The translations under genes and the position numbers were made by a program. Positions 24,347 through 33,429 of a stretch of DNA of 52,463 nucleotides are shown here, piece by piece; within the stretch, counting starts at the first letter, position 1; every line of letters starts with the position of its first letter. The stretch is from Enterococcus devriesei (lineage in GTDB: Bacteria > Bacillota > Bacilli > Lactobacillales > Enterococcaceae): contig NZ_JXKM01000010.1 in the NCBI RefSeq assembly GCF_001885905.1, positions 33,122-85,584 of the forward strand. The letters are read 5' to 3'. The notes below the pieces were generated by a model that saw only the letters and a list, made by a program, of their open reading frames with translations, was not told the origin of the DNA and did not search any database.

Positions 24347-24697
24347 ATGGAAAAAGAACCTAAACGCAAAAGACCAATTCAAAAAAAAGTCCGCTTTAGT
24401 CAAGAAGAATGGGGCTATCTGAAAAATAAAATAGACCAAAGTCCGTACAATAATTTTCAAAATTTTGCTCGAATCATGTTGATTACCGGCGAGATCGTCC
24501 ATGTCGATTACTCGGAGCTGCGAACGTTGAACCAGGAAGTTGGCCGGATTGGAAACAACGTCAATCAAATGGCTAGACTTGCAAATCAGTTCGAAGAAAT
24601 ATCCATCGATGATGTTGAACAGCTGCTTACTGATGTGCAAAATTTACAAATCATGGTTTCTTCAGCATTGAAAAAGGAAATGCAGAGAGGGAGATAA
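24347..24697 (+). CDS. mobC: MobC-like relaxosome accessory protein
   Basis: This 116-aa basic protein starts KRKRPIQKKVRFSQEEWGYLKNKI and has YNNFQNFARIMLITGEIV and EVGRIGNNVNQMARLANQFEEIS, the typical MobC/ribbon-helix-helix pattern (the GNNVNQMAR motif is diagnostic). MobC binds oriT and helps the relaxase open the strands. It ends one base before the relaxase ATG (24699). Confidence 0.88.
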   Translation: MEKEPKRKRPIQKKVRFSQEEWGYLKNKIDQSPYNNFQNFARIMLITGEIVHVDYSELRTLNQEVGRIGNNVNQMARLANQFEEISIDDVEQLLTDVQNLQIMVSSALKKEMQRGR

Positions 24698-24698
24698 G

Positions 24699-26351
24699 AT
24701 GGTTTATACGAAACATTTCTTTATCCGGTCGTTTGATCATTTGAAGCAAGCGGAGGACTATATAAAGAATGCCGGCAAGACGACCATTCAAAAAAGTGAA
24801 GACAACGATCATTTAGGAAATTTATTTCCGTATCTGATCAACGAAGATAAAACAATGAGTAAAAAACTGGTGTCTACTTTTGGCATTGCTTCAGTCGAAA
24901 ATGCGGCGGATGAATTCTCCGCAACAAAGTTGAATGCAGCAATCGAAAGAGGAACTGATGTCGAGATCGATTTAAAAACGGGAAAACCTAAGTCGCTAGA
25001 ACTGAAGCAGCTTGAATCGGGAAATAGAATTTTGGCACATCATGTTATCCAGTCGTTCTCACCAGAAGACAATTTGTCGCCCGAAGAAATTCATGAGCTA
25101 GGACGAAGAACGATTTTAGAATTGACTGGTAATGAACATGAGTTTGTTATCTCGACTCATGTTGATCGCGAACATATTCATAATCACATTTTGTTTAATT
25201 CAACAAACATGATGGATGGAAATTCGTACCGTTGGCTGAAGAGTACAAAAAGAACTTTGGAGAAAATATCAGACAAACACGCAGCAAAAGCAGGCGCTAA
25301 AATTATAGAGAAGTCGCCAAAGAATTCTCACAAGAAATATACGATGTGGCAAACGGAATCGATTTATAAAAGTAAAATTAAGTCGAGGTTGGACTTTCTT
25401 TTGGATCATTCTTCCAGCATTGAGGACTTCAAAGAGAAAGCAGATGCGTTGTACTTGCATGTAGATTTTTCAAAAAAATGGGCAACGTATCGTTTGCTAG
25501 ATCATCCACAAATCAAAAACACTCGGGGTCGGAGTCTCACGAAGAGAGATCCAGAAAAATATAATCTTGATCGAATTGAAACTCGATTAAAGGAAAACAC
25601 TGCAACATTTACAGTTGAGGAAGTTGTCGATCGTTACGAGGAAAAAGAAAATGAGATCAAGAATGATTTTGATTACCAGGTAAAAATAGAAAGCTGGCAA
25701 GTCGATCATGTGACCACAAAAGGAATTTATTTGAATGTCGATTTTGGTGTCGCTGATCATGGTCAGCTGTTCATTGGGGGATTTAAAATTGATCAATTAG
25801 AAAACGGAGATTTTAATCTCTATGTAAAAAAGGAAGATATATTTTACTTCATGAACGAGAAGAATGCCAATCGGAATAAATACATGACAGGAGAGACGTT
25901 GGTCAAACAATTGAGTCTCTACAATGGAACCGTACCTTTGAAGAAAGAGCCGGTCATGTCAGAATTAAATGAAATTATTTCGGCAATCAACTTTCTTGCG
26001 GATCATGATGTTAGTAACGGAAAGCAGCTTCAGCAGCTGGAAGTCAAATTGGATCGTGCGCTGCATGAAGCAAAGAATAAACTGATTGAACTTGATGGGA
26101 AAATCATTGAGCTGAATCAAGCAGCGAAGGATCAGTTGTTGGGTAAAGATCCTGACTCTGAAGAGATTGAAACATCAGGAGACTATCAAACGATTCAGAA
26201 GGAGCTTGCTTCAGTAAAATTGAGTCGGTCAATTCTAAATGATCGCTTTGAAGAAATCGTTGGAGAGATTGAAGCGTATCGTGAAATCCGATATGTGGCA
26301 GAAAAACCAGAAGAGAAGAATCGTCCTGAGCATGGTGTGAATAAGAAGTAA
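24699..26351 (+). CDS. MOBP-type relaxase (VirD2/Rlx-like)
   Basis: This 550-aa protein has the relaxase domain in its first 230 residues: the histidine triad HVDREHIHNHILFNSTN (HxDxxHxHxHx type) preceded by NRILAHHVIQSFSPED, with the catalytic tyrosine probably near the N-terminus (Tyr 3 or Tyr 20). The rest is helical (residues about 430-540), possibly contacting the coupling protein. Relaxases nick oriT and pilot the strand into the recipient. Start behind AGAGAGGGAG. It completes the mobilisation module. Confidence 0.9.
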   Translation: MVYTKHFFIRSFDHLKQAEDYIKNAGKTTIQKSEDNDHLGNLFPYLINEDKTMSKKLVSTFGIASVENAADEFSATKLNAAIERGTDVEIDLKTGKPKSLELKQLESGNRILAHHVIQSFSPEDNLSPEEIHELGRRTILELTGNEHEFVISTHVDREHIHNHILFNSTNMMDGNSYRWLKSTKRTLEKISDKHAAKAGAKIIEKSPKNSHKKYTMWQTESIYKSKIKSRLDFLLDHSSSIEDFKEKADALYLHVDFSKKWATYRLLDHPQIKNTRGRSLTKRDPEKYNLDRIETRLKENTATFTVEEVVDRYEEKENEIKNDFDYQVKIESWQVDHVTTKGIYLNVDFGVADHGQLFIGGFKIDQLENGDFNLYVKKEDIFYFMNEKNANRNKYMTGETLVKQLSLYNGTVPLKKEPVMSELNEIISAINFLADHDVSNGKQLQQLEVKLDRALHEAKNKLIELDGKIIELNQAAKDQLLGKDPDSEEIETSGDYQTIQKELASVKLSRSILNDRFEEIVGEIEAYREIRYVAEKPEEKNRPEHGVNKK

Positions 26352-26596
26352 CAAATGACCCGGCCTCTTTCAGCAGCTTTTTCTTTTTCGTTCAGCCAGG
26401 GCGAGCCGCCCGTTTATCCTATGAGGTTAAGAAACATTACTGATTCAATTAGTCCCTTTTTTTCATAAATTTATAAAAGTGAATGTAACACAAACGGATT
26501 GTGTTTTTTTAGAAAAAAGACGTCTATCCTTATGGTTTTAAAGAGAATAAAGGCAAATGATTTATTGAACAATAAAAACACTGAATACCATATTAG
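26352..26596. other. Module boundary with AATGTAAC site
   Basis: No gene is seen. The stretch joins the relaxase gene to the cation island. It contains a GC-rich hairpin (GGGCGAGCCGCCC near 26399) and a partial copy of the inter-module palindrome (GAATGTAACACAAACGGATT at 26481-26500, then TGTG and a T run instead of the right arm). Confidence 0.55.
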
Positions 26597-26721
26597 TTGA
26601 AAGTTTTTCTAGAAAATGGTATATTAATTAGATTAATAGAATAACTAAAAGGTTGAGCGTATGCTTCAAGACAAGTCTTCCAAGGGTGAGGAAGGGTCTT
26701 TAAGTTTGCGCTTTTTTTTTT
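26597..26721 (+). promoter_or_regulatory. Promoter and attenuator-like leader of the P-type ATPase gene
   Basis: Promoter TTGAAA (26597-26602), 17-base spacer, TATATT (26620-26625). The leader of about 110 nt folds into one long interrupted hairpin: AGCG/CGCT, CTT/AAG, AGAC/GTCT and CTTCC/GGAAG (26656-26711), ending in ten T just before the ribosome-binding site. A terminator placed between promoter and gene points to attenuation control, possibly an ion-sensing RNA. Confidence 0.65.
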
Positions 26722-26743
26722 GTAAAAATAGGAAGACAATTTT

Positions 26744-29497
26744 TTGAACTATTATAAAAAAAAGAAAGAGTCAATTTTAAATGAGTTTTCTGTTCAATCA
26801 AATCGTGGATTAACTAAAGAGCAAGTGTTAAATCACCGAGAACTGTATGGAGAAAATAAGCTCCCTGAGGAAACTGAAGATTCATATTTGAAAGTTTTTC
26901 TAAAAAGTTTTAAAGAACCCATCGTTATTGTTTTATTGGGCGCGGTCGCCCTCTCTTTTCTAAGCTCGTATTATGCTTTTCAAATACAAGGCGATAAGCA
27001 TCATGGAGTTGAGGCACTTTACGAGGCAATTGCGATTTTGTTTTTGATTTTAATTAATGCATGTCTAGGGTTTTGGCAGGAAATTAGTGCTAGAAAAAGT
27101 TTAGATGCTTTAAAAGAAATGAATAATCGACAAACTACTGTTCTACGAGATTCAAAGTGGGGGAAAATATTGGCAAACGACTTAGTCGTAGGCGATATTG
27201 TTAGGGTTCAAGTAGGGGATTTTGTAGAGGCTGACGTACGCTGGATAGTTTCTGAAGAATTACAAGTAGTCGAATCACATTTGACTGGTGAGACGGATGC
27301 GATATTGAAAATGACGGACGTTATTGAAGAGACAGTTGAACCCGCAGATCAGACAAATATGGGATTTTCGGGTTCAACAGTTACAAATGGTCAAGGGTTA
27401 GGTATTGTAGTTGGAGTTGGAGAAAACACAGAATTAGGAAATATTGTACACATGATTCAATCTGTCGAATCAAAAAAATCTCCGTTGCAAAGTACTGTAA
27501 ATCAGTTGACACGAATTCTTATGATGATTTCAGGCGGTATAGTCGTATTAACCTTTATTGTAGGGATAATTCGTGCTGGAGAATTTAACATTACAGCGAT
27601 TTCTTCTGTATTATCGACATCGATTGCACTTGCAGTTGCCTCTATACCTGATGCTTTACCAGCGGTTTTATCTATTGTATTAACAATAGGGGCTGCTAAA
27701 ATGGCTAAAAATAAAGGTCTGGTTAAATCTTTAAATAGTGTTGAAACATTAGGTAGCATGTCCTATGTTTGTTCTGATAAAACAGGGACGCTGACTAAAA
27801 ATGAAATGACTGTAATAAAATTTACAGCGAATGGCAACGACTATGAGGTTAGCGGAACAGGGTATTCACCTATTGGAACAATTAGAAGTAAAATAGATCA
27901 GCCAATAACTAAGACAGAGGAATTCTTATATGGTGCTATTTTGTGCAACGATTCAATTGTTAGAGAAATCGAGGGAGAGTTTAAACCTTTGGGAAATCCA
28001 ACAGAAGTTGCTTTAACGGTATTAGGGCAAAAGGCAGGAATCAAAAAATCAGATCTAATTGAAGAGTATTCGGTCATTCGTACATTGCCATTCACAAGTA
28101 GTCGTAAAATGATGAGTATTATTGTCAAAAACGAAGAAGGATACAAATTATATACAAAAGGTGCCCCAGATATTTTGTTAACAAACAGTAAGGGAGTATT
28201 AGTAGATACTATTATTGATTATTCGGAAGAAGCTAAACAAGCATTTAATAATAATATTGAAAAGTATGCTGATCAAGCATTACGTACTTTAGCGGTAGCA
28301 CATCGAACTTTAACTAAAGAAGAAGCTATGAATGCCGACGTTACAGAATTAGAGCAGAATTTAATCCTTAGTGGTGTGGCGGGGATTATAGATCCAGCTA
28401 GAGAAGAAGTGAAAGAATCAATAAAAACGCTTCATGAAGCGAATATTGAAGTTGTAATGATTACAGGTGATCACGAAAAAACTGCCCGTGCGATTGCCTA
28501 CGAGTTAGGGATCGTTATTGATAAAAATGCTCCAGTAATTAAAGGAATAGAATTAGAAAACATGACTGATGAAGATCTATTTAAAATAGTTAGATTAACC
28601 AATGTCTATGCTCGGGTTTCCCCAGAGCACAAGCAAAGAATTGTTAAACAATTACAAGCTCACAACCAAGTTGTTGCAATGACAGGAGATGGCGTGAACG
28701 ATGCACCAGCGCTTCGTGCAGCTGATATTGGGATTGCTATGGGGATTGCTGGGACAGAAGTTACGAAAGATTCTGCTGACTTGATTCTATTAGATGATAA
28801 ATTTACTACAATTGAAAAGTCAGTCCATAGCGGGCGTGCTATTTATGGGAATATAAAAAACTTTATGTGCCATGAGCTAACAACAAATGTTGCTGAAGTT
28901 TTATCCCTGCTTATCGGGTTATTCTTCTTTACTAATACAATCGGTAATGTTTCAGGAGCAACTCCGACATTAACAGCTCTAATGGTACTATGGGTTAACA
29001 TGGTTAGTGATGCAGTCCCTTCGTTTTCCTTAGGATATGATATTGCTGAATCTGATATCATGAAAGATCATCCACGTAATTTGAACGAATCAATTTTGGC
29101 TAATTATACATGGTCTAGAGTACTAATACGAGGAACAGTAATGGGACTGATGGTGTTTTTAGGATTTTGGCTTGCTGCCAAATCTGGTTTGTCTAGTAAT
29201 GAAGCGCAAACAGTGGCCTTCTTAACTCTTGTTTATGGTCAACTTTGGCATGTCTTTGATGCAAGAAGTTCAAAAACTTTATTTAGAAGGAACCCTTTCA
29301 GCAATAAACGTTTGATTTTGGCCGTATCTTTTGCAGCGATTTCATCATTTTTAGTTACGATAATTCCATTTTTTAATATTGTTATGGGGACCGCGCCTTT
29401 AAGCACTCCTATATATCTACTAGTCTTATTTATTCCTGCATTACCAACACTAATATTGTCCGGAATTAAGGAACTATTTAATATTAAGATATGGTGA
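26744..29497 (+). CDS. Cation-transporting P2-type ATPase (SERCA/PacL-like)
   Basis: This 917-aa pump starts at the TTG at 26744 behind AGGAAGAC. It has the cation ATPase N-terminal domain (LTKEQVLNHRELYGENKLPEE), an A-domain with SHLTGETD, the phosphorylation motif CSDKTGTLTK, MITGDHEKTA and MTGDGVNDAPAL, and about ten membrane helices. The helix-4 ion-site motif reads IPDALPAV rather than PEGLPA, and helix 6 reads NMVSDAVPSFSLG, so the transported ion (Ca, Na or another) is uncertain. Its neighbours napA and ktrB favour alkali-cation homeostasis. Confidence 0.88.
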   Translation: MNYYKKKKESILNEFSVQSNRGLTKEQVLNHRELYGENKLPEETEDSYLKVFLKSFKEPIVIVLLGAVALSFLSSYYAFQIQGDKHHGVEALYEAIAILFLILINACLGFWQEISARKSLDALKEMNNRQTTVLRDSKWGKILANDLVVGDIVRVQVGDFVEADVRWIVSEELQVVESHLTGETDAILKMTDVIEETVEPADQTNMGFSGSTVTNGQGLGIVVGVGENTELGNIVHMIQSVESKKSPLQSTVNQLTRILMMISGGIVVLTFIVGIIRAGEFNITAISSVLSTSIALAVASIPDALPAVLSIVLTIGAAKMAKNKGLVKSLNSVETLGSMSYVCSDKTGTLTKNEMTVIKFTANGNDYEVSGTGYSPIGTIRSKIDQPITKTEEFLYGAILCNDSIVREIEGEFKPLGNPTEVALTVLGQKAGIKKSDLIEEYSVIRTLPFTSSRKMMSIIVKNEEGYKLYTKGAPDILLTNSKGVLVDTIIDYSEEAKQAFNNNIEKYADQALRTLAVAHRTLTKEEAMNADVTELEQNLILSGVAGIIDPAREEVKESIKTLHEANIEVVMITGDHEKTARAIAYELGIVIDKNAPVIKGIELENMTDEDLFKIVRLTNVYARVSPEHKQRIVKQLQAHNQVVAMTGDGVNDAPALRAADIGIAMGIAGTEVTKDSADLILLDDKFTTIEKSVHSGRAIYGNIKNFMCHELTTNVAEVLSLLIGLFFFTNTIGNVSGATPTLTALMVLWVNMVSDAVPSFSLGYDIAESDIMKDHPRNLNESILANYTWSRVLIRGTVMGLMVFLGFWLAAKSGLSSNEAQTVAFLTLVYGQLWHVFDARSSKTLFRRNPFSNKRLILAVSFAAISSFLVTIIPFFNIVMGTAPLSTPIYLLVLFIPALPTLILSGIKELFNIKIW

Positions 29498-29657
29498 ATA
29501 AAGATTTTATTAAAATTACAATATAAATAAAAGTGGCAACTACAAAGCATTCCTTTTTGAGGTTAAAAGTCGATCAATCACAACATTTTATTTCCTATTC
29601 TAAATCATATATCCTAAATAAGTATGAGTACTTTAAGAAGAAAGAGGATGAAAAATA

Positions 29658-30803
29658 ATGGAGTTCATAGGGGTTTTATGTCTGATCTTAGTCAGCACTA
29701 CTATAGCGGGGCACTTTTCAAGGCGGTTGGGCATTCCTGCTGTTATCGGACAGTTATTAGTGGGCATTTTGTTAGGTAACGCCGGATTAAAAATAGTTCA
29801 TCCAGATATTTTAGTAGAAGATTTTTCCGAAATCGGAGTTATACTTTTAATGTTTCTAGCGGGGTTAGAAAGTGATCTTTCTTTACTGCGAAAATATTTT
29901 CGTCCAGGAATGTATGTAGCTGTTTTAGGTATCTTGTTTCCGGTCATATTAGGAACATTAGGTGGTAGTTTTTCCCATATTGCGTTAAACGAATCTTTTT
30001 ACTTAGGTCTGATTTTAGCAGCTACGTCTGTTAGTATTTCAGTAGAAGTATTGAAAGAATTAAATGTTGTTAATACAAAAGAGGGATCTACAATCTTAGG
30101 AGCTTCTGTGGTTGATGATATATTAGTAGTTTTAATTGTCAGTCTAAGCATGTCTTTTTTAGGAGCATCAGGAGATAACAATCAAACACTAGGGATTATG
30201 CTAGTTGAACAAGTATTCTTCTTTATAGGAATCTATTTATTCATTCGTTGGGGCGCGCCTTATCTAATGCGATTAAGTAACAAATTGTTAGCTGAATCTT
30301 CAGTAATTATTGTTTCTCTTATTTTGTGTTTGAGCATGTCCTATTTAGCCAATCTTATTGGATTAAGTTCTGTTATAGGGTCTTTTTTTACAGGTGTTGC
30401 TATTGGGCAAACAAAGGTGTGGAAAGAAGTTCAATATAATATTGAAGCGATAGGTTATGCTGTTTTTATTCCTGTCTTCTTTGTGAGTATTGGCTTAGAA
30501 GTTACTTTTACAGGAATTGGAAAGCAACTGATATTAATCCTGTTTTTGACCCTTTTAGCGATTATTTCAAAATTGTTCGGAGGATACTTCGGAGGGAAAC
30601 TAGCAGGATTCAATAATCATAGTAGTTTGATGGTTGGCTCTGGGATGATTTCCCGAGGAGAAATGGCTTTAATCATTGTTCAATTGGGTGTTCAAGCTCA
30701 TTTAGTTAGCAAAGAGTATTATTCTGCTTTTATATTGGTAATCCTGTTTACAACACTATGCTCCCCATTTTTATTAAAGCATTTCACAAAAAAACTCTAC
30801 TAA
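29658..30803 (+). CDS. napA: Na+/H+ antiporter NapA (CPA2 family)
   Basis: This 381-aa membrane protein is very similar in pattern to E. hirae NapA: HFSRRLGIPAVIGQLLVGILLG, FSEIGVILLMFLAGLESDL, SVSISVEVLKELNVVNTKEGSTILGASVVDDILVV (with the ion-binding DD pair) and SYLANLIGLSSVIGSFFTGVAIGQTK. It has 11-13 predicted helices and exports Na+ (or Li+) in exchange for protons. The ATG follows AAAGAGGATG. A strong terminator follows, so it is transcribed apart from the ktrB relic. Confidence 0.9.
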   Translation: MEFIGVLCLILVSTTIAGHFSRRLGIPAVIGQLLVGILLGNAGLKIVHPDILVEDFSEIGVILLMFLAGLESDLSLLRKYFRPGMYVAVLGILFPVILGTLGGSFSHIALNESFYLGLILAATSVSISVEVLKELNVVNTKEGSTILGASVVDDILVVLIVSLSMSFLGASGDNNQTLGIMLVEQVFFFIGIYLFIRWGAPYLMRLSNKLLAESSVIIVSLILCLSMSYLANLIGLSSVIGSFFTGVAIGQTKVWKEVQYNIEAIGYAVFIPVFFVSIGLEVTFTGIGKQLILILFLTLLAIISKLFGGYFGGKLAGFNNHSSLMVGSGMISRGEMALIIVQLGVQAHLVSKEYYSAFILVILFTTLCSPFLLKHFTKKLY

Positions 30804-30823
30804 AGTTAACTATGTGTAGTGAT

Positions 30824-30891
30824 AATATACTCCTATAATATGATTGCAGAAACTTTATTCTTAATCTTATTATAGGAGTATATTGCTTTTT
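30824..30891 (+). terminator. Terminator after napA
   Basis: A perfect 17-base inverted repeat (30824-30840 and 30868-30884; arms contain ACTCCTATAATA) with a 27-base loop is followed by GCTTTTTT on the plus strand. Confidence 0.75.
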
Positions 30892-31045
30892 TACCTAGAT
30901 ATTTTGTGTTTTTTAACTCCAAAACTGATCAGAAATATGGTACGCTTTTCATAAGTATTAATCATACTTCATAGAAAGTAGATAAGTGAAAAATACTTGT
31001 ATTAATATTTAGATGTACCTAGTTTCTTAAACATGAAGGATAATA

Positions 31046-32384
31046 ATGAGAACTAATAAAAAAAAGAGAATCAGAAAAAAAAATTCTACAGCTAGAACAA
31101 TTACGATGATTTTTACCTGTATCATTGTTATAGGAACTGTTTTATTAAAACTTCCTCTAAGTTCTAAATACGGACAAAACATTAGTTGGATAGATTCATT
31201 TTTTATTGCAACATCCGCTACTTGCGTTACTGGGTTATCTCCTCTTGCTATTCACAACCAATTCAATGCGTTCGGTCAAATAGTTATTTTATTTTTGATT
31301 GAAATTGGGGGAATAGGTTTCATGTCTATCCCTGTACTGTTTTTTTCTATTCGACGCAAAAGAATCAATTTTAGTACCCGAATTTTATTAAGGGACTCAA
31401 TGAATTTAGAAACCAAGTCTGGTGAATTTAAGTTAGCCTTATCAATCCTCAAAATTTCTTTTCTCATCCAATTTATAGGAGCTACAATTTTATCTTCTCA
31501 ATTTATTCCTAAATATGGAATACCCCCAAGGAATTTGATTTGGCATTTTCCATGCTATATCCGCTTTTTGTAATGCTGGTTTTGATTTGTTTGGGAATAG
31601 TCTGATTTCATTTACTGAAATGCCAATTGTTTTATTGACAATTAGTCTCCTTATAGTTTTTGGTGGGTTAGGTTTTATCGTTTGGATTGATCTTCTTCAA
31701 ATAAGAAGAAAGAGACTGAGTTTACAAAGTAAATTAGCTTTAGCAACAACAATCATGCTAATCCTAATAGGATGTACATTCTTTTCTAGGACTATTGAAT
31801 ATCAAGGCTCCATTATCAATAATATTTCAAATATTTTTTTCCTAGCGATAACCCCAAGAACAGCGGGTTTCTTCACTTTAAATTACGGAGCAATTAAACA
31901 GTACGAATTAATGATTACGATGGTTTTAATGTTTATTGGGGGAACATCTGGATCAACAGCAGGTGGATTAAAAACAACGACGTTTTCTATCTTAATGCTA
32001 AAAGTTTTTAGTGTTTTTAAAGGGAAAGAAAGAACGGATATATTTTATCGATCAATAAATGAAGCAACCATTTCAAAAGCTATGACCTTATTTGCGCTAT
32101 CTTTAATCATATGTACTGCTAGTATTTTCATATTATCTATTACTGAAGTATCCGAGCAGTCGAATTTAATTACGATAACTTTTGAGGTAATATCCGCATT
32201 AGGCACCGTAGGTCTTTCCGCAGGTATAACGCCTACGCTAACTATAGTAGGTAAACTCGTTATTATTTTCTTAATGTTTATCGGAAGAGTAGGAAGCTTG
32301 ACTGTTATAGCCTCTTTAAACAATAAGAGCAATGAACAAGAGGCAAAAATAAAATATCCCGAGGAAATAATCATGTTGGGTTGA
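31046..32384 (+). pseudogene. ktrB: KtrB/NtpJ K+ transporter subunit, frameshifted
   Basis: Two frames together encode a full-length (about 446 aa) KtrB/NtpJ protein. The first (31046-31573) has SATCVTGLSPLAI and IGGIGFMSIPVLFFSIR. The second, in another frame, continues FHAISAFCNAGFDLFGNSL...GGTSGSTAGGLKTTTF...SALGTVGLSAGITP...FIGRVGSLT. The selectivity-filter glycines are present. The reading frame changes between about 31530 and 31550 by a single-base indel. KtrB needs a cytoplasmic KtrA partner, which is absent here. It is a real lesion or a sequencing error. Confidence 0.85.
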
Positions 32385-32466
32385 TGAGCTCCCCTATTTA
32401 ATATTGAATAGAGGTAAAACAATGATTAAAAATGTATGCAGAAAATATCCTAAAGATAGACATCAA

Positions 32467-32500
32467 CGAATGTAACATAATCTGATTGTGTTACATTTGA
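32467..32500. repeat. Inter-module palindromic site (copy C)
   Basis: CGAATGTAACATAATC and GATTGTGTTACATTTG form a near-perfect palindrome around a single central T, extended outward by CATC/GATG. Related sequences lie at 38942-38974 (complete), 26481-26511 (partial), 3599-3620 (half) and 39050-39092 (related arms). Confidence 0.65.
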
Positions 32501-32532
32501 TGAATTAAATCTATTCGATCGATATACCAATA

Positions 32533-32583
32533 TGAAGCATTAACATCGATAAAGAAAATTATCGATGTTAATGCTTTTTTGGT
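32533..32583 (+). terminator. Strong terminator before the arsenic operon
   Basis: AAGCATTAACATCGATA pairs with TATCGATGTTAATGCTT (17 base pairs), followed by T6. It separates the ktrB relic from the ars promoter. Confidence 0.85.
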
Positions 32584-32623
32584 TCTATTGATTATTCATC
32601 AAGCATAAAAAATACAGAAACGA

Positions 32624-32674
32624 TTGACAATATATAGATATTCATCTATATTAATGCATAGATAAGCGTCTATG
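32624..32674 (+). promoter_or_regulatory. ars promoter with ArsR operators
   Basis: TTGACA (32624-32629), 17-base spacer, TATATT (32647-32652). Two dyads with ATAGAT/ATCTAT (32634-32649) and CATAGA/TCTATG (32657-32674) overlap the spacer/-10 region and the start of transcription. This is the usual arrangement of ArsR repressor sites that open when arsenite binds ArsR. Confidence 0.82.
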
Positions 32675-32690
32675 TTTAGGAGGATTAAGT

Positions 32691-33038
32691 ATGAACTATG
32701 ATGAAATGTCAGTAATGCTTAAAGCACTTGCTGATCCAAAACGGTTAAAAATCATTGATATATTGTCTTGTGGCAGCTTATGCGCATGCGATATTTTAGA
32801 CCATTTTGATTTTACTCAACCGACCCTTTCACACCATATGAAAGTATTAGAAAAAGTTGGTATTGTGCTTGTTACCAAAGATGGAACATGGCACAGATAT
32901 CAATTGACAGATAGCTTTGTAGATCAATTTATGGGTTCAATGATGCAATTGTTTTCTAATGAAGAGAATTGCATTTGTGATACATCAAACTGTAATTGTA
33001 AAGGAGAAAAAGAAGATGAAAAAATTGGAACTATTTGA
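32691..33038 (+). CDS. arsR: ArsR-family arsenite-responsive repressor
   Basis: This 115-aa SmtB/ArsR winged-helix protein has the recognition helix TQPTLSHHMKVLEKVGIV and, in the alpha-3 region, CGSLCACDIL, whose cysteines form the As(III) site. The C-terminus is also Cys-rich (ENCICDTSNCNCKG), unusual for ArsR and possibly an extra metal-binding tail. Start behind AGGAGGATTAAGT. It overlaps arsD and represses the operon through the dyads at 32634-32674 and possibly 35167-35186. Confidence 0.92.
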   Translation: MNYDEMSVMLKALADPKRLKIIDILSCGSLCACDILDHFDFTQPTLSHHMKVLEKVGIVLVTKDGTWHRYQLTDSFVDQFMGSMMQLFSNEENCICDTSNCNCKGEKEDEKIGTI

Positions 33039-33393
33039 ACCAGCAATGTGTTGCTCAACAGGAGTGTGTGGACCTTCTGTAGACGAAGAATTACTCATGG
33101 TGACTTCAGTTTTTGAGACATTTGAGGGAATAGATTCAGTAGAAGCTTCACGTCATAATCTTACAAGTGATCCAGATGCTTTTGTTAATAACTCCACGAT
33201 TTTAAAGTTGTTACAAGAAAAAGGAAATGATATTTTACCAGTTACATTGCTAGACGGAGAAATTGTCAAAGAAGGATCTTATCCTACGTTAGAAGAATTT
33301 GGAAAATATGGTGCGATTCACTTTGTTGCTCAGCCGGTTAATAACTCTGGTGGATGCTGTGGAGGAAATGATGGAAGCGAAGGCTGTTGTTAA
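33016..33393 (+). CDS. arsD: Arsenic metallochaperone ArsD
   Basis: This 125-aa protein starts MKKLELFEPAMCCSTGVCG, with the three arsenite-binding cysteines (Cys12, Cys13, Cys18), and ends with vicinal pairs GGCCGG and GCC. The start is the ATG at 33016 behind AAGGAG, overlapping the end of arsR by 23 bases. ArsD passes As(III) to ArsA and raises pump efficiency; it is also a weak regulator. Confidence 0.92.
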   Translation: MKKLELFEPAMCCSTGVCGPSVDEELLMVTSVFETFEGIDSVEASRHNLTSDPDAFVNNSTILKLLQEKGNDILPVTLLDGEIVKEGSYPTLEEFGKYGAIHFVAQPVNNSGGCCGGNDGSEGCC

Positions 33394-33429
33394 CAGCCTC
33401 TTTCCTAGTTTAAGTAAGGAGGAGAATAA

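Noticed and set aside
32959..33015. Longer arsD frame starting inside arsR
   Set aside because: ArsD homologues begin at the MKKLELF methionine (33016), which has its own AAGGAG.
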